A stretch of 8,975 nucleotides of DNA from Actinomycetota bacterium (GTDB taxonomy: Bacteria > Cyanobacteriota > Vampirovibrionia > Obscuribacterales > Obscuribacteraceae). The translations under genes were made by a program, and so were the position numbers. The stretch lies in NCBI GenBank assembly GCA_903970355.1, contig CAJCIF010000111.1:1-8975 (forward strand), in the 5' to 3' direction. Position 1 is the first letter of the stretch, and every line of letters starts with the position of its first letter. A model generated the notes under the pieces. That model was given only the letters and a program-made list of their open reading frames with translations. It made no database searches and was not told the DNA's origin. Below are positions 8,101 to 8,975 of this stretch, one piece after another.

Positions 8101-8165
8101 AAGGGCGGCCCGTTAGGCGCTAACTTATGTTTGTGGCCTGAATGTTTCTTGCGATCATCTTTCAT
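5154..8165 (-). CDS. Tandem DUF6065-like domains with C-terminal TPR array
   Basis: A 1003-residue protein. It starts with a short His/Lys-rich stretch (1-20). The first DUF6065 domain (about 33-270) is the canonical one: HCLPIVMGNQHGFLML (70-85), HFGHGILTVQSRYVFRTPKG (122-141) and VVETDNLRRDFTFNIKITRP (163-182). A Pro/Ser/Thr/Ala-rich linker (about 271-395), likely flexible, follows. The second DUF6065-like domain (about 396-625) is much closer to the single domain of the next gene than to the first. A shorter linker leads to about seven TPRs (about 690-1000), mostly with the 42-residue kinesin-light-chain period. There is no signal peptide or membrane span. TPR arrays of this kind usually dock partner proteins, so the protein may be a scaffold; the DUF6065 role is unknown. 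The ATG at 8165 overlaps the upstream stop in an ATGA, with a GAGG 13 bases upstream. The two-domain arrangement is larger than the single-domain DUF6065 proteins I am familiar with. Confidence 0.85.
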   Translation of the reverse strand: MKDDRKKHSGHKHKLAPNGPPLSPPEIIPDDLVVPNETILLIPDHAAFVDPPHFVKATQHRSWFSPYFYHCLPIVMGNQHGFLMLATYDFVMRWNGSDGIDGVDIHYLEPVTHPAFITLESHFGHGILTVQSRYVFRTPKGVNLMVKEPPNYPVDGLSWMNAVVETDNLRRDFTFNIKITRPHMDIYIPRNTPLGCLVPYPRYFLDGYSMAELKEGEDLQKAQRTINYFGEERSHFDDSPRHRYMEGVDIYGIEFQHHQKTLDGGKWWFSTRKRPEQNRIITVANGNGGGLMASFKDMLKGFFSNPPLESEPGKHTPSGQANQPKPEPTVLKCPVTQATRESMVAAGAPIKHDASSTPAHSDVPAPTTNGAPMNTTNKPDELQVPGKPALGEKEILELNADLPESTITLFLPKEYDRSLVPVKASMTRRWLEEDRKTINHGRFCLPLSMGSGIGWYILSPATFTVRWDGDITHDATVEIHDKASHASIDCHSACGSFTVQAVFVPRTKRPGDYVVIKGISNQFRKPYQFLEAMLEAWWSPASFGLVGILNQACEFTIKKGEPLAQMYAIHMDQASYGLELRDGYAPHWQEWDEKRRDPSYTGRNMDYLKGLLPDETPVCPHFKGFPITSTALAGTKLVEPDLPQPVDDGAAPSGPRHGMKSSNKAIPEKPATPKATTNQSVTDLVRDVRVAIGNKNSKEAEKLLALALAKSEEENRISFELVAAYQDLGHLYLHSGDFKSSVNKLNEAVQLYHRLSTVDHEHLTRLFQDLGYAERMQENYVEAEKHLKTALEIAIGTHIDDVPLSSAKFDLGSLYTKLLRFDESEPLLRESIELRRKTIGDRHADTLFAINGLACLISQQGKTDEAEKLFKEVIEAREETLGKDSLAVADSYNDLGFLYRDTERYDKAVEAYQKAVDLRKAKLGDDHLDVAEFVANIAFSYLMAGDFKKAKPYFEEVLAIKEKQLPSHDPAVLRACEDLAHTLGKLGENSEAEELLKRVAARR
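5157..6980 (-). repeat. Paralogous DUF6065-TPR segment, longer copy
   Basis: This part of the 1003-residue gene (residues 396-1003) is homologous over its full length to the next gene downstream. Identity is highest in the DUF6065-like part and visible even in the DNA: the 15-mer AGCCGGACTCCACCA, as written on the plus strand, occurs in both copies (6544-6558 here). The two copies have diverged well below the level at which they would recombine easily. Confidence 0.8.
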
Positions 8166-8554
8166 TCTATCGGCACAGCCTCGATATGACAGGTGAGCTC
8201 GGATTCCTCTCCGTTTAATTTTTGGAAAACCAGAAGTTGCTGCCCTTCACCACTGGGTTTCTTTGAACGAAACTGAAAATGCCCTTTTCCTTTCAGGAAA
8301 GTCACGGATAATCCGAATGATTCCGAGACGAATAGTTCATGTAAATGAAAAGTCCCGCCTTCCTCAAAAACAGTATAGTCCACGGTGCAAGCTTCGTGCC
8401 GAATAGCGCCATCCGGACCTTTAAAGGCGCGTTTTATCTCAACCAGCTTCTCACCATCTGTTTTTTCGCCGAATTGGCAGCCAAACACTACAAGGGAACG
8501 TACATTCACCTTTGCTTTGGCGAACATTTGAAAACCTGTTTCTTGTCCCGACAT
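8162..8554 (-). CDS. Small protein of unknown function, probably beta-rich
   Basis: A 130-residue protein that I do not recognise. It alternates short hydrophobic and polar stretches (for example VNVRSLVVFGCQF, 17-29, and FHLHELFVSESFGLSVTFL, 69-87), which suggests a mostly beta fold. There is no signal peptide, membrane segment or known motif. It has two central Cys residues (C26 and C56) and one near the C-terminus (C122). The start at 8554 is supported by a well-placed Shine-Dalgarno sequence. The gene lies between the membrane-protein gene, 11 bases upstream, and the two-domain DUF6065 gene, with which it shares an ATGA stop/start overlap. It is therefore almost certainly co-transcribed and translationally coupled, and may be a partner or accessory subunit of the DUF6065 proteins. 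That role is inferred from position only. Confidence 0.75.
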   Translation of the reverse strand: MSGQETGFQMFAKAKVNVRSLVVFGCQFGEKTDGEKLVEIKRAFKGPDGAIRHEACTVDYTVFEEGGTFHLHELFVSESFGLSVTFLKGKGHFQFRSKKPSGEGQQLLVFQKLNGEESELTCHIEAVPIE

Positions 8555-8558
8555 TTCT

Positions 8559-8563
8559 ACCTC
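8559..8563 (-). promoter_or_regulatory. Ribosome binding site of the 130-residue gene
   Basis: On the minus strand, GAGGT lies four bases before the ATG at 8554. It is the clearest Shine-Dalgarno sequence in the operon and fixes that start. It overlaps the last codons of the upstream gene region only by proximity. Confidence 0.6.
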
Positions 8564-8565
8564 GA

Positions 8566-8975
8566 CTAAGCGATTCGCTTTATTACTGGCTTATGTTCCA
8601 CTTGGGCGAGCTTATTTCCAAATTTAATGTCCAAATACGCGGCAATAACTAGAGCTATGAGAGCTAGAAGGAAAAGGCTGTTGTTGCCAAGAATAATCGC
8701 TGCCGGCTGCATTAATATACCCAGCGCCAACCCTAAGAGATTAAACACAAGCGCCTTCTGTAAAGACTTTGAACGGGCTGAGATCGCCGGCAAGATAAGC
8801 AAAATGCGGACAACGGGCAGGACCGTGACCAAAAGAATGAGGATCACACCGAGGAACCCCCAATTCAAGAGCCAGTGTATTGGCAAGAGAAAACTGATGA
8901 GGAGTGAAGCCAAGAGTGTCGGGTAAAGAAGGAGTTCTATGCGGCCGGTCTCTGTTTCGATGCGGGCCGAGATAA
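8566..8975 (-). CDS. Multi-pass membrane protein of unknown family (5' end outside the window)
   Basis: The frame is open from the right window edge to the TAG at 8566-8568, giving about 136 visible residues. A TTG at 8913 is a possible start. However, the frame continues upstream with sensible sequence (ARIETETGRIELLLYPTLL) and no stop, so the true start is probably beyond the window. Visible hydrophobic segments include LLASLLISFLLPIHWLL, FLGVILILLVTVLPVVRILL, ALVFNLLGLALGILM and SLFLLALIALVIAAYL, or about four membrane spans. The positively charged tail (KPVIKRIA) after the last span suggests a cytoplasmic C-terminus under the positive-inside rule. I do not recognise the family. As the first visible gene of the operon it could place the downstream soluble proteins at the membrane, but that is inference from gene order. 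Confidence 0.7.
   Translation of the reverse strand, partial: ISARIETETGRIELLLYPTLLASLLISFLLPIHWLLNWGFLGVILILLVTVLPVVRILLILPAISARSKSLQKALVFNLLGLALGILMQPAAIILGNNSLFLLALIALVIAAYLDIKFGNKLAQVEHKPVIKRIA

Overview
The window looks bacterial: genes are densely packed, several stop and start codons overlap, and a Rho-independent terminator is present. Nothing in it identifies the species. Base composition is moderate, and three adjacent genes carry tetratricopeptide (TPR) repeats, two of them long kinesin-light-chain-like arrays. Together with a phytanoyl-CoA-dioxygenase/methyltransferase/TPR fusion, this suggests a large-genome environmental bacterium. A non-photosynthetic cyanobacterial relative (Obscuribacterales/Melainabacteria type) or a planctomycete would fit, but that is a low-confidence inference.

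Layout. (1) Positions 1-407, plus strand: the 3' part of a thiopurine/thiol S-methyltransferase-like gene, followed by a weak hairpin. (2) Positions 408-1016: no convincing protein gene. The left half is AT-rich, with one perfect inverted repeat and short direct repeats. The right half (about 785-995, plus strand) looks like a structured RNA ending in a strong intrinsic terminator. (3) Positions 1017-8975, minus strand: one tightly packed operon of five genes, read right to left. They are a multi-pass membrane protein (5' end outside the window), a 130-residue unknown protein, a 1003-residue protein with two DUF6065-like domains and a TPR array, a 549-residue protein with one DUF6065-like domain and a TPR array, and an 833-residue PhyH-like/methyltransferase-like/TPR fusion. 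Two junctions are 4-base ATGA overlaps, one is an 11-base overlap and one is a 10-base gap.

The most interesting part is the operon. The 549-residue protein is a paralogue of the C-terminal 60% of the 1003-residue protein, so three DUF6065-like domains lie in two adjacent genes. The last gene resembles a dioxygenase and a methyltransferase, but both halves have lost key residues: the iron-binding HxD reads QRG, and the central glycine of the SAM motif reads Glu. The set may therefore act as a TPR-scaffolded complex built partly from pseudoenzymes. Its substrate and function cannot be read from the sequence.
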